Of a stretch of DNA of 64,000 bases, positions 63,228 to 64,000 are shown in pieces; the first letter of the stretch is position 1; each line of letters opens with the position of its first letter. The position numbers and the translations under genes are program-made. The notes beneath the pieces were generated by a model. The model was given only the letters and a program-made list of their open reading frames with translations, had not been told where the DNA came from and did not search any database. Source of the DNA: Pseudomonas sp. R76 (GTDB taxonomy: Bacteria; Pseudomonadota; Gammaproteobacteria; Pseudomonadales; Pseudomonadaceae). The DNA lies in assembly GCF_009834565.1 (NCBI RefSeq), contig NZ_CP019428.1, forward strand, positions 4,216,001 to 4,280,000, given 5' to 3'.

Positions 63228-64000
63228 TTGAAGCCGGTGCGCCTTGGCGATCTGTCGGTGGGTTTCGTGCACACCTTGGCGGATGCTATTCAAAGCCACG
63301 GCCTGGACCCGCAACCGTTGCTCCTGCAATACGGCCTTGACCCGGCACGCTTGGCAGAAGCCGGCGCACGCTTGTCGATCCCGCGCTATATGCGCCTGGG
63401 CCACGCAGCCATCCAGCTCACCGGCGACCCAGGCCTGGGCCTGCGCATGGGCCAGCTCAGCCGTTTGAGCCAGGCAGGTCTGGCAGGCGTCACCGCCGCA
63501 CAAGCGCCCAACGTGCGTGAAGCGGCGCGTGCCTTGACCCGTTTTGAAGCGCTGTACGGCTCCAATTACCGCGGGCAATCGAGTTTTCACGAGGATGCCG
63601 AAGGCGCCTGGCTGCGGTTTTATTCCATCAGCCCGTACAACGCCTATAACCGCTTTGTGGTGGATTCGATCATCGCCGGCTGGCTGCAGCAGTTATCCAG
63701 CGTGGCGCTGCAACCGGTGCAGGCGCAGCGCATCGACATCGAATTTGAAGCCCCCGAGTACAGCGAACACTACAGCGTGCTGGGCGACAGCCCGGTGAGC
63801 TTCGGCGCCGAGGCCAATCAACTGCGCCTGAGCCAAAACACGTTGGCACTGCGTAACCCGCAGCATTGCCCGAGTACCTGGCAGCTGTTGTTGAAGTTGT
63901 GTGAAGCAGAGTTGGAGCAGTTGACGCGCACCCGCAGCTTGCGCGAGCGCATTACCCGTTTGCTCGGGCCGATGCTCAATGGTGGCCGGGAACCCGACCT
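63228..64000 (+). CDS. AraC family transcriptional regulator (N-terminal part, partial)
   Basis: The open frame runs off the window end; 257 residues are visible. The start reads LKPVRLGDLSVGFVHTLADAIQSHGLDPQPLLLQYGLDPARLAEAGARLSIPRYMRLGHAAIQLTGDPGLGLRMGQ, the AraC-type arabinose-binding-like domain (OruR/ArgR-like class) found in many Pseudomonas regulators. The DNA-binding AraC domain would lie beyond 64000. A TTG at 63228 is the first start after an in-frame stop at 63207; no clear ribosome site is seen. It may form an operon with the nitrilase-fold gene. Confidence 0.82.
   Translation, partial: MKPVRLGDLSVGFVHTLADAIQSHGLDPQPLLLQYGLDPARLAEAGARLSIPRYMRLGHAAIQLTGDPGLGLRMGQLSRLSQAGLAGVTAAQAPNVREAARALTRFEALYGSNYRGQSSFHEDAEGAWLRFYSISPYNAYNRFVVDSIIAGWLQQLSSVALQPVQAQRIDIEFEAPEYSEHYSVLGDSPVSFGAEANQLRLSQNTLALRNPQHCPSTWQLLLKLCEAELEQLTRTRSLRERITRLLGPMLNGGREPD

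Overview
The window is chromosomal DNA of a Pseudomonas, most likely of the P. fluorescens group. The evidence is the high-GC coding bias, many Pseudomonas-type REP/REPIN repeats (GGGAGCGGGCTTGCTCGCGA class), a PrrF-type iron-responsive sRNA, a CrcY-like sRNA next to HMG-CoA lyase, a liu leucine-catabolism cluster with LiuR-type operators, and a CupE-like pilus operon. No rRNA, tRNA, CRISPR array, prophage or insertion sequence was recognised. Most of it is ordinary core or accessory chromosome.

Layout. 1-3.3 kb: end of a Na+/H+ antiporter operon (mnh/mrp A, C-G). 3.4-10.1 kb: HIT protein, DHFR-like reductase, S51-like peptidase, cysS and glnS on the minus strand, then ppiB-lpxH. 10.3-15.0 kb: a tripartite drug efflux operon with its MarR regulator and two palindromic operators. 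15.2-23.8 kb: tamA-tamB, a GNAT enzyme, exonuclease III and a PstS-like/OmpA fusion. 23.9-35.7 kb: an acyl-CoA dehydrogenase with a LysR regulator, then leucine/isovalerate catabolism (liuR-liuE, crcY sRNA, an acyl-CoA synthetase, liuABCD).

35.7-45.3 kb: a LexA-like repressor split into two frames, a small DUF6124-type gene, prrF sRNA, a cytosolic carboxypeptidase, cytochrome b561 plus SrpA-like catalase, an unusual three-gene unit (NRPS-like adenylating enzyme, membrane flavo-reductase, crotonase), and an ECF sigma/anti-sigma pair. 45.3-51.7 kb: a seven-gene chaperone-usher operon of the Csu/CupE spore-coat-U type. 51.8-64 kb: a ZapE-like ATPase, a leucine-rich-repeat protein kinase, a YebC paralogue, 2-aminoethylphosphonate catabolism (LysR, phnW, phnX), a second cytochrome b561, an ACC deaminase/D-cysteine desulfhydrase, fadH, a nitrilase-fold protein without the usual catalytic cysteine, and the start of an AraC regulator.

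How the parts relate. LiuR probably represses both liuR-liuE and the divergent synthetase/liuABCD promoters through TTTACGT-type palindromes. A carbon-catabolite sRNA (crcY, with sigma-54 and CbrB-like signals) lies inside this catabolic region. PrrF links nearby transcription to iron through Fur. The most unusual items are the adenylation/reductase/crotonase unit, the split repressor that lacks both S24 catalytic residues, and the LRR-kinase next to a ZapE paralogue.
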